Positions 11,265 to 22,818 are shown, counted from the stretch's first letter. The stretch is 64,000 nucleotides of DNA from Charina bottae (GCA_023362775.1 JALMGJ010000015.1:23711001-23775000); one strand, 5' to 3'. Made by a program: numbers and translations. The notes: a model not told the origin generated them from the letters alone.

Positions 11265-11560
11265 ACCCACTGTAAAGGTTAAAGGTTTTCCCCTGCACAG
11301 TCGTGTCCGACTCTAGGGGCCGGTGCTCATCTCAGTTTGTTAGCCGAAGAGCCAGCATTGTCCGAAGACGCTTCCACGGTCATGTGGCCGGCATGACGCG
11401 CGCGGATCGCTGTTACCATCCCACTGAAGTGGTACCTATTAATCTACTTGCATTTGCAAGCTTTCGAATTGCTAGGTTGGCAAGAGCTGGGGCGAGTGCG
11501 GGAGCTCACTCGGTCACGCGGGGCTAGGGTCTTGAACCACCGACCTTCTGTACCCCCACA
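11265..11560 (-). mobile_element. tRNA-derived SINE family 2, minus strand, head-truncated
   Basis: Matches the copies at 24040 and 63695: GTCGTGTCCGACTC, then GCCGAAGAGCC, CATGTGGCCGGCATGACG and GAATTGCTAGGTTGGC. On the minus strand the 3' end reads GAGTCGGACACGACTG, like the BovB tail, followed by short CCTTTA-type repeats. The tRNA-like head at the right side is degraded after about 11535. Reading frames over this element are not host genes. Confidence 0.75.
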
Positions 11561-11849
11561 TTAATTGTACCTCCTTTCATCACATAGTTACCCCCCACCC
11601 TGCAAGTCAGGAGAGCGTTCAGGGCCATGTCTCCTTTACTGCTCACTCTAAAGGTAAACACTCAACGCACCATCCTAGGGATGCTGAATTCAGGAAGCTA
11701 TCACGGGCATCGGTGGGGAGGGCAAGTGACATCACAGGCATCACGACCTCTTTGTTCGAATGACACAAATGATGTAATCTGCATCCGCTGCAGGCAGGCC
11801 TAGCATCACCCTTTCTAACCGGTCGCTGTCGTTCTCCTGCTTTCAGCTG
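11561..11849. other. Unassigned DNA between two SINEs
   Basis: No feature recognised. Confidence 0.3.
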
Positions 11850-12073
11850 TTTTTTTTTTAAATCTGTTCAATCGTGTCTGATTCTTGGAGACTGCCTCAG
11901 AGTTTTCTTGGCAGGTTTTTCAGAAGTGGTTTGCCATGGCCTCCTTCCTAGGGCTGAGAGGGAGTTACTGGCCCAGGGTCCCCCAGCTGGCTTTGTGCCC
12001 AAGGCAGGACTAGAACTCACGGTCTCCCGGTTTCTAGCCTGGTGCCTTAACCATGACACCAAGCTGGCTCTCT
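11850..12073 (-). mobile_element. tRNA-derived SINE family 1, minus strand
   Basis: On the minus strand it starts GAGCCAGCTTGGTG (A-box region), has GAGTTCTAGTCC (B-box region), CAGCTGGGGGACCCTGGGCC and CTCTCAGCCC, and ends with GAATCAGACACGATTGAACAG, again like the BovB 3' end. Sauria-type SINEs of squamates have this architecture. Confidence 0.75.
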
Positions 12074-12136
12074 TTCGACTGATAGCTCTCCTCTAATCTC
12101 CAAAAAGGCTGCCAAATTTTGCTCCGTTGCCATTGC

Positions 12137-12221
12137 TAGTTAGTCCTCAGTTAATGACCATTCGTTTAGTGACGGTTCAGACTTACGACGGTGCTGAAAA
12201 AACTGACTTACAACCGGGTGG
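12137..12221. mobile_element. Family B MITE fragment
   Basis: Only the first 85 bp of the family (GTTAGTCCTCAGTTAATGACC and onward) are present, truncated inside the element. Confidence 0.65.
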
Positions 12222-13445
12222 TGCAGAAGAGCAGAATGCAGGTCAACGAGGAGGAGCGGGGGTGCTCCAGTGCCAGTGACCAATCCCCCCACTTAAAAAC
12301 AGGACTACCAAAACTCATCATCCCAAGAAAAAAAAACCTCATCTCCATTTGAAAGAAGCAAAAAAAGAAGCTAAACAGAAGTCTCTATGCCTGAAGATTT
12401 GAAAGTGGAAACAGGTTTTCTGGGGAGGGGGTCAATTTCTGATCAAGCCTAAGAACCATGAGGGGAGCCCCTTCCCCCTTCCCGGGGGGGGGGGCAGTAG
12501 GAAAAAATCAGTGACTTCAGATCCGCAGAACCAAAGCTTTCCCTAGGTGAGTGATCCAACTGCAATTGGGGAACAATTCCCCAATTCTGGGGCAGAATTC
12601 ACTCAGCCCTCCCCATCTTGGCTCTCTTTCAGATGGCAATAAAAAGCGTTGCCCGAGAGGTGTCGGGAGGTCATTTAAGGTAAACTTTGGGAGATGGTAA
12701 AAGAAATGAGTCATCTGCCATTTATTCCTTGCTAGTTGAGTGGGAAGGAAGGAATAGACCTCCAGATGGTTCGCTGCCCGTTTCCTTAGGGCCTTTGCAA
12801 CTGTAGTGCAAATTCCCAATCTTTGCAGGAAGGCAAGTCCAGGATTTATTTATTTTTTGGTGGGGGGTGGTTATATAGGTATGGCAGGGCCCGGAGAGCA
12901 GGCTTCATGCCGAAGAGGTGATCCAACACGCGCCAGCCTGCAAACCTTGTAATTAGAAGGTTCACCGCCCAGAGGCTACAAACGCCCAGGTTCAAAGTGG
13001 GTGGCTTGTTTAATTTCACAAAATAAAATAAAAGCAAGGGAAGGGAAGGGAAGGGAAGGGAAGGGAAGGGAAGGGAAGGGAAGGGAAGGGAAGGGAAAGC
13101 TTTGGGCACTATATGGTTTGAAGAGTTCCTACAAGAGGCTGGATTCTGTTGGAACCTCGCCCGCTAAGACGGCAAGGCTAGGTCGCTCATCCGAGTCTCG
13201 TTCCGCTCCCCCCTGGTTTGCAGAACGTGCCACGCGGAATTCAGCCGCTGGCCTGAGCTGCACCCTGGCTCACAGAACCACAGAGGGCTGAGTCCACAAC
13301 CACACACTAATCCCACATCGTAGCTTTGGGCAACGGGAGAAGCCTTCGTGACTGGAGAACTGTGGAGCGAGTGGTTTCTTTGAGAAAACCTCTGGATTTC
13401 CATGCGCTGAAGCAACGTCCCTCCAAACACTAGACTGCTCTTCGT
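12222..13445. other. Unassigned DNA with a pentamer repeat
   Basis: Holds a G10 run near 12485 and the AAGGG array at 13036-13095. No supported exon. Confidence 0.35.
13036..13095 (+). repeat. (AAGGG)12 pentanucleotide array
   Basis: Twelve uninterrupted AAGGG units follow an A-rich AAATAAAATAAAAGC stretch. The purine strand has regularly spaced GGG runs, so G-quadruplex or triplex formation is possible. Confidence 0.95.
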
Positions 13446-13600
13446 GTCACAGAATCATTGAATGGAAGGTGCCTTGAAGAGCATCTAGTCTACCCCCTGC
13501 CCAGCGCAGGAATCCACTACTCGAGTATCTTGGTCAGATGGCCATCCGGACAACGTTCAAACACCTCCAGCAAAGGACGGTGCACCATTCCCCCCCCCAA
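13446..13600 (-). mobile_element. CR1-like LINE 3' fragment, minus strand
   Basis: Plus-strand CACAGAATCATTGAATGG, CATCTAGTCTACCCCCTGC and CACCTCCAGCAAAGGACGG match the reverse of typical amniote CR1 3' ends. Confidence 0.7.
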
Positions 13601-14315
13601 AAAAAAAATCTCTTCCGCAGGTTTACCATTAGAGCATTTTTCTGGATGTCCAACTGGACTTAGGGTGCCTGTCTTACAGACTTTCTGGACCAGGTTAGCT
13701 AAGAGGGGACAGATGACTCTCCCCCAATTGTTCTCCTAGCACTGATTTTATCTCTGCGTCCAGCCATCTGCTCTACAGCAGCAGGCCAGAATCCCCCAAC
13801 AGCAGTTGGGTGGAAGGGAGACTTGGAAATCCCCCATTTTGACAGACGAACCTAGGATACTGGGAATCACTGTAACAGGGCTAACCGTCCTGGCCAAGAC
13901 AAGGCGTCCATTCCTAACCACAATGTTGAGCCACACTAGGTGGTGTCACAACAGCGCTACTGGTTCAGACTTGCCGAGTGATGTCCTCGCTGCCCCCACC
14001 TTCCCATCGCCATAAATGCCTATGAAGAATTTCAGGTCAGAAATACTTCTGAAGCAAGGGGACCTACCTTGGATCCTGGCCAAGCTAGGACTATTTAACT
14101 CCAAAGGCACAATCCACACATGGTGCTCAACTGTAACGTGGCTTGCTTTCAGCTTAGTGCGATATGTGAACCGAAGCCCAACAACTGCAACAGATCCTGG
14201 CATAGTGCAAGGTGTAAATGCAGCCAAATTCTGCCTCCTATCTTGTAAACTTAGCAGGGCAAGGCAATAAGGCTGATCTGCTTGGAAAATTTGGCCGCCT
14301 AAAAGAGATGTGATC
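13601..14315. other. Unassigned DNA
   Basis: No repeat or splice-bounded frame recognised. Confidence 0.3.
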
Positions 14316-14633
14316 TACAGGTAGTCCTCGACTTACGACCACAATTGGGAGTGGAATTTCCATCTTAAGTTGGGTTACCACGTGACCGGACCCGATTTTA
14401 CGATCATTTTTACGGAGGTCGTTAAGCGAATCACGGGTCGTTAAGCGAATCCAGCTTTCCCAATCGGAAAATGGCAAACAAGTTGCAAAACACGACGACG
14501 TGTCTGCAGGACGCTGCAACCGGTCATAAATGTGAGCCAGATTACCAAGCACCCAAAATGCAATCATGTGACCGCGGGGGGGTGCAATGTTTTGCAACAC
14601 TCAGAAGTGCTTTACAGGCCATAAAGCACCAAC
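14316..14633. mobile_element. Family B MITE, one end missing
   Basis: Starts TACAGGTAGTCCTCGACTTACGACC and runs through the typical body, including CACGTG near 14380, but ends inside the subterminal part near GTGCTTTACAGGCCATAAAGC without the closing inverted end. Confidence 0.7.
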
Positions 14634-15399
14634 TTTGGACACACTGCCTGATCATGGCTTGTCTTTCCTAATCCAGAGAAGGCTCATATCTGCATCTAGC
14701 CCTTGGGCCCCAAGGGAAAGGTTTGCGGAGACCTTAGAGCTCCACCATCACCATTTTTAAGAGACGTACTGTAGTTTAACCTCCCCCCCAAAAAAACCTG
14801 CGTGTCGCCTGCTGCAAACCCATCTCAGCTTTCACTTCAGGCAAGAGTCCATTCCGGCTTTTAATTTATGCCCTTCCTTGGGAAGGCAGCCAATCTGTTT
14901 GCTAAGATCTGGGAAGGCAACGGCTCTTCCCTCTTCCGCCTCCAGACAGAATGCTGGAAAACACAGGAGTGGATTTAAAAAAAGCACACTTTTTTCCCCC
15001 TTTTTGTACCACAAGTAATCAAACCAGTTTTAGCAAGCCCCAGGCTGAGGATTTCAGAAAGGGGGGGGGAAGTTGCTCCTGAAGACAGCCAGTTCTCCTC
15101 TCCCTCCACCAGACCATGCAAATACGGCTGTGCGGCCTCAGCCCTTCTATCTAGTTAGGCTGCATTAGATGCAGGGCAGACGTAGACATCGTGCTTTCAG
15201 GCAGAACACAGGAAAGACCCTCAGAACTCTAGGGAGGGCAATGCCAGAGGAGGAGGAGGAAGAGAGAAGACGGCACAGCCAAGACTGCTACTCCCGGTTG
15301 GCACCACAAGCAGGCCCTCCCCAATGGCAGAACGACCAGCAACGCCAGGGAATATTCAACCCAAGCAAGGAAGAGTTGTTGGCCATTAAAGCAGCTTCT
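14634..15399. other. Unassigned DNA
   Basis: Contains a G9 run near 15062 and no feature I can support. Confidence 0.3.
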
Positions 15400-15412
15400 A
15401 TGGATAACTGGA

Positions 15413-15631
15413 GCCGGTTTGGTGTAGTGGTGAAGGCACCAGGCTGGAAACTGGGAAGCCGTGAGTTCGAGTCCTGCCTTGGGCATGAAGCCAGCTGGGT
15501 GACCTTGGGCCAGTCCCTCTCTCTCAGCCCTCGGAAGGAGGCAATGGCAAACCACTTCTGAAAAACCTGAAAACTGCAGGGACTCGTCCAGGCAGTCTCC
15601 GAGAATCGGACACGGTCGAGCGGATTAAACA
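15413..15631 (+). mobile_element. tRNA-derived SINE family 1 with perfect 13-bp target duplication
   Basis: Flanked by ATGGATAACTGGA at 15400-15412 and 15632-15644. The head GCCGGTTTGGTGTAGTGGTG (A box) and GAGTTCGAGTCC (B box) are tRNA-like. The body has TGGGTGACCTTGGGCC and CTCTCAGCCC. The 3' end has GAATCGGACACGGTCGAGCG, like the BovB tail. The clean duplication shows insertion by a LINE-type, target-primed mechanism; BovB as the helper is an inference from the shared tail. Confidence 0.85.
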
Positions 15632-16161
15632 ATGGATAACTGGATTAGGGCGATGTTGGGGGCAGGCACCTTGGGAAGACCTGAAGGGCCCGGTTGGGGA
15701 CAGATCATCCTGGAGAAGGTCTATCCACGTGGCCGCGAAGAGTCGACACTGACTTTGTGGCATGTCCTCCTCCTCCTCCTCCTCCTCAACATCGTCATCA
15801 TCTATGGGAAAATTAGGCAGTCTTATTGACGGCATTCTAACAAGTGGAAAAGAGGCCCAAGAAGCAAAGGAAAGGGAAGTCAGCCCCAAATCAGGACGGT
15901 AAAAAACCAGAGGAATTGAAAAACAAACAGCTGAGAAAAGAGCAAAGCACAAAGCTGTTGTGGGAGGTCGGAGAAGCTCTTAACCCAAGGCAAACCGTTC
16001 AGATGGCTGTGTGTCATATCCTCTATCCTCTGCAAAGAGCCTCCTATGATCACCTCAGCTCAGCTTCGTCTTTTTTTCAAGCAAGCAGGCCCCTCTCCCA
16101 ACAAAACACCAAGATGCGGCCATCCCTGTTGCACATGGAGCATTCTCAGGAATCAGGAAGA
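15632..16161. other. Unassigned DNA with a (TCC)n run
   Basis: A TCC triplet run at about 15765-15787 is the only recognisable structure. Confidence 0.35.
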
Positions 16162-16169
16162 CGCTAGAG

Positions 16170-16304
16170 CAGTGTTTCTCAACCTCAGCAACTTTAAGAT
16201 GGGTGGACTGCAACTCCCAGAATTCCCCAGCCAGCCATGCTGGCTGGGGAATTCTGGGAGTTGAAGTCCACCCATCTTAAAGGTGCTGAGATTGAGAAAC
16301 ACTG
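16170..16304. mobile_element. Family A palindromic MITE, perfect duplication
   Basis: A full palindrome flanked by perfect 8-bp repeats CGCTAGAG at 16162-16169 and 16305-16312. Its right half and right flank were copied to 29968-30182 (see repeat entry). Confidence 0.9.
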
Positions 16305-16450
16305 CGCTAGAGCCTTGCACTGTGAGTTTGCAGCATGCCACCATCCCCTTCATTTATTTATTTTAATTAAAAGCATGTTTTAAAGACTATCATCCAGGTG
16401 CTGGAAAGGACATGGAAGCAGCACTGTCTTGGCATGAGTTCCCCACAAGG
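16236..16450 (+). repeat. 215-bp segment duplicated in inverted orientation at 29968-30182
   Basis: This segment runs from the centre of the MITE at 16170 through its right duplication into single-copy flank (for example CATTTATTTATTTTAATTAA). Its reverse complement is at 29968-30182 with equal length and one mismatch seen by eye. Because the copied flank is not part of the transposon, this is a true duplication, not a second insertion. Confidence 0.9.
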
Positions 16451-18097
16451 CTTTTGCAACGAATGTGGGTAGGCGCTTCCGCTAAGGTACTTGAGGTACA
16501 GAAAGCCCTCCCCAACCTGGGGTCCTCCAAACGAGTTGGACTTCCACTCCCATCTCTCTACCCAGCATGGACTGTGCAAACCAAGGGCAGTAAGAATTCT
16601 TGGAGGGCACCAAGCTAGAGACAGTTGGCCTAGACAGCCCCTTCCTGCAAGAAGGAAGATTTATCCCAGCTCCATGATGCTGTGAAGGCAGAAATATCAG
16701 AGCAAATTTCAAACACTCAACCCCCCATGCTCCCTGGATGGCTTTCTTTGGTAGCACCCAGGCTGGCATGTTCTCATCTCACCACTGCAGCTAGGCATGA
16801 GCTCTGCAACTGAGCATTGATCCTTTGCACCCCCAATGATGCAAAGCCTTGGATGCTCCAACAGAAGGGGCAAAGGCCTTCAAAAGGGCCAGGCTGCCAA
16901 GGGATGGTGGACAGCTGGAACCCACAAGGAAAAATCTCCCCTCCAGTTCAACGGGACCCATCTTCCCCTTCCGGAGAACACAATATGGCGAGCGATATTT
17001 GGGGCAGGAAGAAGAAGAACCAAATGCATCTTTCCTTTCTTGTGTTCTCTCTCTCCCTCCTGCATTCCCTCCACCTCTTCTTGCTATCTGTCAGAAAATC
17101 ATCCCCACTGCACAGATAAGAAATAAAGGATGCCAGGGAGCCATCTGTTTGCAAATGCAAACTATCTGCTCAATTAAGAGGAAGCTGTCCAGCCAGATAA
17201 AGCATCCCTCACCCCCTCCTGCGAGCCAAGGGCTTCCAACCATGTCCTCTAAATCTCATCCCCAATCAAAGCCCATCTGAGGGATGAGGGTGCTAACGTG
17301 TTACCTCGTGCCCCCCTGGCATTCCGGGGAAAGGAATGTGCCCATCTCTGGATTCAGGTGTGAAAAGGAGGGTTGCAATTACAAACTTCAATTCGAGTCC
17401 AGCTGAGGCTGGGTGAAGGGAAGGAGGGATCCTTGCAGTCTTGCCCCGTGGCCCCTTTTTCCCACCCGCCCCATACCTAAAACAGACGCCCCATACCTAA
17501 AACAGACGCAGGAAGCCAGAAAGATTATCTCTATACAGAAGAACTCTACGATTGCTTGCTGCGGATTCAGCAGGCAGAGGTCACAATCAGCAGATGGCAG
17601 ATCTATTCCCTCATTTGTCTACGCGCGTCAAAACAACCAAAGGGCTGTTTTAGGGAGCGGGTTTGGTACCGACCCAGAGAGATTGAGTTGTCAGCCACAC
17701 CGGTCCTGACCCAGGCAGAGCGTTACTTGAGAGCCAGCTGACCTACTGGCCTCCCTGATCCCGCTTTGCGGAAAGATGTCAGCCTCCTTCTGGGGAATTG
17801 GAGACATGATGACTTATTTTAATCCTCCAAAGGAAGGGGAAGGAGGAAGAGAGACCGGCACACCCACGCGGAGCAGCTTTTAATCAACAGAAGGATAACG
17901 GGGTTAACTGGACGCATCTGTAGAAAATCAATCCTGCAGATTAAGGCAGGCTGCCTCAACAGGGGCCCAGATGGAAGGGGCAGGCCCTCCCCCCCAAAGC
18001 AAAGAGTGAGACGGAGGAGGACCATCAGTGTCAACCGTTGTAACTGGAGAGTAAAGGACAGGCTGCTTGGCGTGAGAAGGGGAGCAAACACAGACCC
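16451..18097. other. Unassigned DNA
   Basis: Overlapping frames at 16480-17280 are open on both strands but have no domain or convincing splice sites. A 20-bp direct repeat, CCCCATACCTAAAACAGACG, occurs twice in tandem near 17469-17508. Confidence 0.35.
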
Positions 18098-18425
18098 GGA
18101 GAGTCACAGAGTTGGAAGGGAACGCAGAGGTATCAGTTCACCCCGTTGCTCAGCGCAGGATCTGTTAAAGCAGACAGACTCTTAAGGCTGGAAGGGACTA
18201 TGGGGGTCTTCAATGCCCTGACCATCCTAGACAAAGGGCTTGAAAACTTCCAGTGATGAACCCTCCATGCTCTCAGGAGCCAGGCTGCTCCACAGCTTCC
18301 TAGCTCTCACACTCGGGAAATCCCTACCGGTTTCAAGTTCGGCTCTCTCGCTCGGTAAAGCTCCCACCCCTTGGTGCTTGTCCTGTCCTCAGGCACCAGG
18401 GAGAATACACCCACACCCTCTTCCC
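18098..18425 (-). mobile_element. CR1-like LINE 3' fragment, minus strand
   Basis: AGAGTCACAGAGTTGGAAGG, GCTCAGCGCAGGATC, CTTCCAGTGATGAACCC and CTGTCCTCAGGCACCAGGG match the reverse complement of CR1-type LINE 3' sequence. Confidence 0.65.
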
Positions 18426-18775
18426 CGTGACAGGGAATTAAATCGAGTGAGGACGGACAGGGAAACATTGCAGGCCACTATTTTCGGTATGGCCCTGATG
18501 GAAGCAACTGCCTTGAGATGACAACAGGCTGCGATGGACGGGCTTCTAGATGGACTTCATGGCCTGCCTGGGGCTACTGCTCAGAACTCCTGCAGCTGGC
18601 CACCACAGCCAGAGGCAACAGGTTTCTGCACACCAGTTGCTGGAGAGCACAAAGGAAAAGGGTGCTCGGAGCTCATGCCCATCTCCTGAGGCTACCAGAT
18701 TCAGCCATGCACACGTTTCCCACTTCCCCTCTTTTCCTTTTTGAAGCATATGCGTGGCTTGGCCTTTCTCTAAAG

Positions 18776-18848
18776 CAGCGTTCCTCAACCTCGGCCACTT
18801 GAAGATGGATGGACTTCAACTCCCAGAATTCCCCAGCCAGCCTTGCTG
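18776..18848. mobile_element. Family A MITE reduced to one arm, perfect duplication
   Basis: CTCTAAAG at 18768-18775 and 18849-18856 flanks a single left arm, from CAGCGTTCCTCAACC to CCAGCCAGCC plus TTGCTG. The right arm has been lost while both duplications survive. Confidence 0.8.
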
Positions 18849-18856
18849 CTCTAAAG

Positions 18857-19308
18857 CATAAGCAACTCATCGTTTTGGGTTTCAAATCACCCAAGACCAT
18901 GATGTCACTTGTTTGATTCCAGATCAGAATTTTATGGAAAGCCACCATTCTGGTCTGTAGGATTTCAAGCGTAGCCTAGACCCGGCCAACTGTGAGTTAT
19001 TCAGCAAACGCAGTGAAGCAAACCATGGCTTAATGTGAGGTGCGGACCTATTCAAATACAGCGCAACCAGGAGAAGGCGCATGACTTCTCTTGGGCGGAA
19101 GGGAAAAGCCACTCGCTCTGAACCGCAAGGAACATTAAAGGCACGAAGAACAGAAGCGGCGTCAGCCTTTCAAGATCGGCCAGGTCACCACAAGAATACT
19201 GGAACTCCACAGTTGAAGAGTAATTAACAGAATCTTGACCGAGTTTTGCTCTGCCTCCTCCTGGGTGCAAGAGGATCAAGGCGGGGTGATCTTGAGTTTC
19301 TTTCTCAC
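18857..19308. other. Unassigned DNA with a degenerate 'AACCATGG' repeat
   Basis: GGCCAACTGTGAGTTATTCAG and AAACCATGGCTTAATGTG around 18985-19035 belong to the dispersed repeat also seen near 43.1, 48.7 and 53.5 kb. Confidence 0.4.
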
Positions 19309-19868
19309 CCCCTCCTCTTTCCCAGGGCTGAGCTGATGTTTACATAACTGCTGCCACATTCCTTCAAGGTTATCTCCATACTCCTCTACCTTGAGGCACC
19401 AGCCTGTGGCTGTGCCTTCATGCAACTCAACAGGTTGGGTCAATTTTTCCAAATCACGTGGTTTGCCCTCAGCAGGCTGATCCTTCGTACCTTGCTGGTT
19501 TGAGCAAGAATCAGATCTTTTAGGCCTCTGGGTGAGCATAACCCAAGAAGAGTTATGTTCCCCCGAGACATACCACCTAGGGCTTCCAAGAGGGCTCTGG
19601 GCATCTCCCTCCCTCAAGCCTTCCTCTCCTAGGTCAGCTCGGTGGATTCCCTTCCAGGGCGTGCCACGGGGTAGCTGTGGGAGAGAGGAACACGACTCAT
19701 CTTGCCTCGACTGGCCAGGAGGATAGCAAGCCGCCCACACACCGCCGTGCCTTTCAGCTGATCCCAGGCCGTGGGATCCTCCGCCCGGCAAGGTCTCCCA
19801 GCCTGAGGCGGGCCAACCGGAGGGGGTCTCAGGGGAGGGGGGCAGTCCCTGGCCTGCCAAGGGAACGC
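19309..19868 (-). CDS. Possible upstream coding exon of the minus-strand gene
   Basis: On the minus strand an acceptor (AACCCTTTCCAG) is followed by 560 bp that stay open in one frame and end at GAGGAGGGG|GTGAGA in phase 0. An in-frame TAA lies just upstream of the acceptor, so the open frame begins at the splice site. The roughly 186 residues have no recognised domain; the C-terminal half (around KVEEYGDNLEGMWQQ and KHQLSPGKEEG) looks protein-like. Ending in phase 0 is what the exon at 7770-7929 needs. This may still be chance, since the region is moderately GC-rich and other frames are partly open. No function is proposed. Confidence 0.3.
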
Positions 19869-20940
19869 CTGGAAAGGGTTACATCCTGCCAGTGCTCCAG
19901 AACAGCATTCAACCTGGAAAACGGACCTAAACCACAGCCAAGGGCACAACGCCCAGAGCGGGAACCACAAGGACGCTGGGGGGCATCTACAAACCGGCCC
20001 TGCCCTGCCCTGCCCAGGTGTTCCAAACCATCTTGGCTCTTACGAAATCCTCCTGGAAAGAAACATCCAGGGCAAAGGACAGGAGCGGATTCTTTTAAAA
20101 GGGGAGACTCTTCTCTCCTGCAAGCAAGACCCATAGCTTCATTTGGCACAAGGAAAGCTGCTCATTCCTGGGCCAGGGCCAGCTCTGCCCGCTGTAAATC
20201 TGTGTTTTCATTTTAGCCATCACGGCATCCTCCCTTTTCTCCTGAGACCTCAAGACAGGTTACAGGAGGGGCTTCCCCTCCTTGCCCCCCCCCCAGCCAT
20301 CAACCTGCCAGGTCAGCTGTCCAAAGGGCCACCTCTTTTCAGACGGCAGAGGGAATGGTCTGAACGCTGCTTTCTGGCTTTACAGAAGCAAACTCCCACC
20401 AATGAAAAGCCAGACGTTAGCAGAAAAGACTCTAGCCTGGATGATGAGAGTGAAAGAGCATCTTAAAGGGATAACTCCTCACTCCACAATGGATCTGTCT
20501 TTTTTAGCACATCTGGATTTACCAAATTCCCATTACATTGCGCTGCTGTGTAGACAATCTGGGATGAGCAACCAGTGCAAAGGGGCAAGGGGGCACTCTC
20601 TGCATAGGTCATGCAACTGCAGTTTGCAAGAGGTGAGGAGAGGGGCACCAAGGGGCATTTTTAGGTCTTTCTAAACCACAAGCTTCTGTTGTCTTTCTTT
20701 GCAATTAGAACAGAGTCTAAAATGGGCAAGTTGCTACGTTGAGCGCCCTCTTCTGGTCCAAATACGAGCTACAGCCTGACTCAACCCAGATCAACTTGCA
20801 TGCAAAAAGTCCCGTCCGTACAGATGCTATTTTTCTACTTTATCAAAACATATTTATATTCCATTCAATACATTCTCAATGCAGTTTAACTGGAGAGACC
20901 CTAATGGAGAACAAGAGCAAATGAAACGAATCCAAACCAA
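19869..20940. other. Unassigned DNA
   Basis: GC-rich to about 20100, then average. No repeat recognised. Confidence 0.3.
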
Positions 20941-20946
20941 CTAGAT

Positions 20947-21045
20947 CAGTGTTTCTCGACCTTGGCCACTTGAAGAGGTGTGCTGGCCGGGGAATTCTGG
21001 GAGTTGAGGTCCACACCTCTTCAAGTGGCCAAGGCTGAGAAGCAG
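20947..21045. mobile_element. Family A MITE, shortened
   Basis: CAGTGTTTCTCGACC at the left and GGCCAAGGCTGAGAAGCAG at the right, with part of the left arm centre deleted. Confidence 0.65.
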
Positions 21046-21352
21046 ATTATGATAATATGCCTGGCACAGCAGCAATTGTGTTTCTACTGCTCTGGCACTC
21101 GGCATCAGAGATGGCGTCTGCCCCACTGCCAAACATTGCCAGCTGTCTGATGGAAGGTTTGATCAGGAAAGGCAAGCCCTTCAAATATCTGGATCCCAAG
21201 GGATTTAGACCTTGCAATCAGCCCAGAATTTTAAGTCGGTAGACTTCAGACTGGTGCAACGGGTTAGAAAAGGAGGTCCCATTCTTTTTCTAACATCAGG
21301 ACTTGCCCCAGCTGAAGTTTTCAGATATTCTACAAAACAGATCCATCCATCA
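21046..21352. other. Unassigned DNA
   Basis: No feature recognised. Confidence 0.3.
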
Positions 21353-21498
21353 ACAGGAGGGAGGGAGGGAAAAGACAGAGGGAGGGAGGGAGGGAGGGAG
21401 GGAGGGAGGGAAGGAAGGAAGGAAGGAAGGAAGGAAGGAAGGAAGGAAGGAAGGAAGGAAGGAGAGAGAAAGAGGGAGGAGAGAGGAAGGAAGGAAGA
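21353..21498 (+). repeat. Long homopurine tract: GGGA then GGAA tetramers
   Basis: Apart from a few pyrimidines this is all A and G for about 145 bp: GGGA units, then about 15 GGAA units at 21409-21462, then mixed GAGA. The mirror symmetry makes triplex (H-DNA) plausible. GGAA arrays can bind ETS factors. Confidence 0.95.
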
Positions 21499-22745
21499 TT
21501 AAGTTTCCAATCCAGCAGCAAAACTGTTGTTGCCGGCCATCTACCCAAGGGCTTGCATTCAGAGCCAGCTAGGTTTCAAATAAGAAAAATTGCCACTAAA
21601 CAGCACATCTTACCCCTCTACCCTCTTTTATGACCTTGATGAAATGAGCGTAATATTTTTCACATGGTTGGAAAGGCGCTGCACCCTCCCAGAGGGCAGG
21701 GGAAGGAAAAAATCAAGAGCTGTTGCTCATTTGCACCCATGCAAATGCATTTAAAACACATTCAAATGAATACCTGCAGGTTGGGATGAGCGGAGGGGGG
21801 GGAGAGAGAGAGGGAATAGGAACAGCCCAGTAGCAAGAAGAAACTTGGCCCGGGGCTGGCTTCCCTTGCCTCTGTTTTTAAAATAATCCACTTCCTCCCC
21901 ACAGAATCCCTTGCTCTCAAATTCCTTCCTTTCCTGAGCGAAAAGGGACATTTTTCTTTGTTCCTCCCAGCGCCCAAGATTCCGAAAAGGGCCAACTCAG
22001 AACTTCTGGGGAAAGCAGGGGGCATTTTCTCCACTCCTGCGCTGCCTCTCTGTTGGCAGCTGCCAGGCCTTTCTTGGCACACGCGCGCCACCTCTCCCCT
22101 TCCCTGCTCGGTGGGGTGGCATTGCCCTTCCACGGGGCAGCGGGGGGGGGGGGGGCTCTGCTGACTTCAGCTGCCCTGCCTCTTCCCCTTTTGCTCAGCC
22201 ATCCGAGGCACCCCATGCCCGCACCCCGGGCCTCGGGATTTCGATCGCCCAGCCTGATCAGCTTTGCGTCGCTGCTCATTCAGAAGTACGCAGCAATGGC
22301 GTGGGCTGTTTGAAATGCTCTTTAGGTGTAATTCTAGCTTCTGGCCCTCCTGCCGGGTTTAAATCAAAGTGGCTGCCTGCTTTGGAGGTGAGCAAACCGC
22401 AGTTGAACCCTTGGCCCTGGTCTCACACCCGAACAGCCGGTTGCAGCAACAACAGAGGATACGGTGCAGGAATAACACTTGGCTCCTCCCTGGCCACCCC
22501 TGAGCCATTCTTTTACTGTATTTCACAGATGGCCTCAAACTTTCGAAGACATCATCAACCAGAAACAAATCTCATGAAAACCAGACAGACACGCAAAAGG
22601 CCCTCTGCGGAAACTGGTTTTCCCCTAACTGTTCCACAAGCCAGTTCAAACAGAGGTGCGGTCACATTTCCAAAGAACCAGGATTTATTTCCATGCGTGC
22701 AATCCGCACCCTAAACTGCTGTTGCTGTCCCCTAGATCATTTAAC
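21499..22745. other. Unassigned DNA with a GC-rich patch
   Basis: CpG content rises at about 22010-22290, where a G-run is at 22142-22154. Frames are open here on both strands. A minus-strand frame contains MGCLGW, but no splice context supports it. Confidence 0.35.
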
Positions 22746-22818
22746 CCCGTTTTTCTCAACCTTGGCAACTTTTTAAGAAGTCTGGACTTCAACTCCCAGA
22801 ATTCCTCAGCCAGCATGC
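22746..22818. mobile_element. Family A MITE, left arm only
   Basis: TTTTTCTCAACCTTGGCAAC through CAGCCAGCATGC; the right arm is absent. Confidence 0.65.

Noticed and set aside
16170..16304. Palindromic repeats as a possible CRISPR array
   Set aside because: Copies are dispersed over 54 kb with 8-bp target duplications, not regularly spaced with spacers, and the DNA is vertebrate.
22010..22290. Minus-strand frame with MGCLGW, which looks like a lipidated N-terminus
   Set aside because: No donor in phase, and the sequence after the first residues matches no family.
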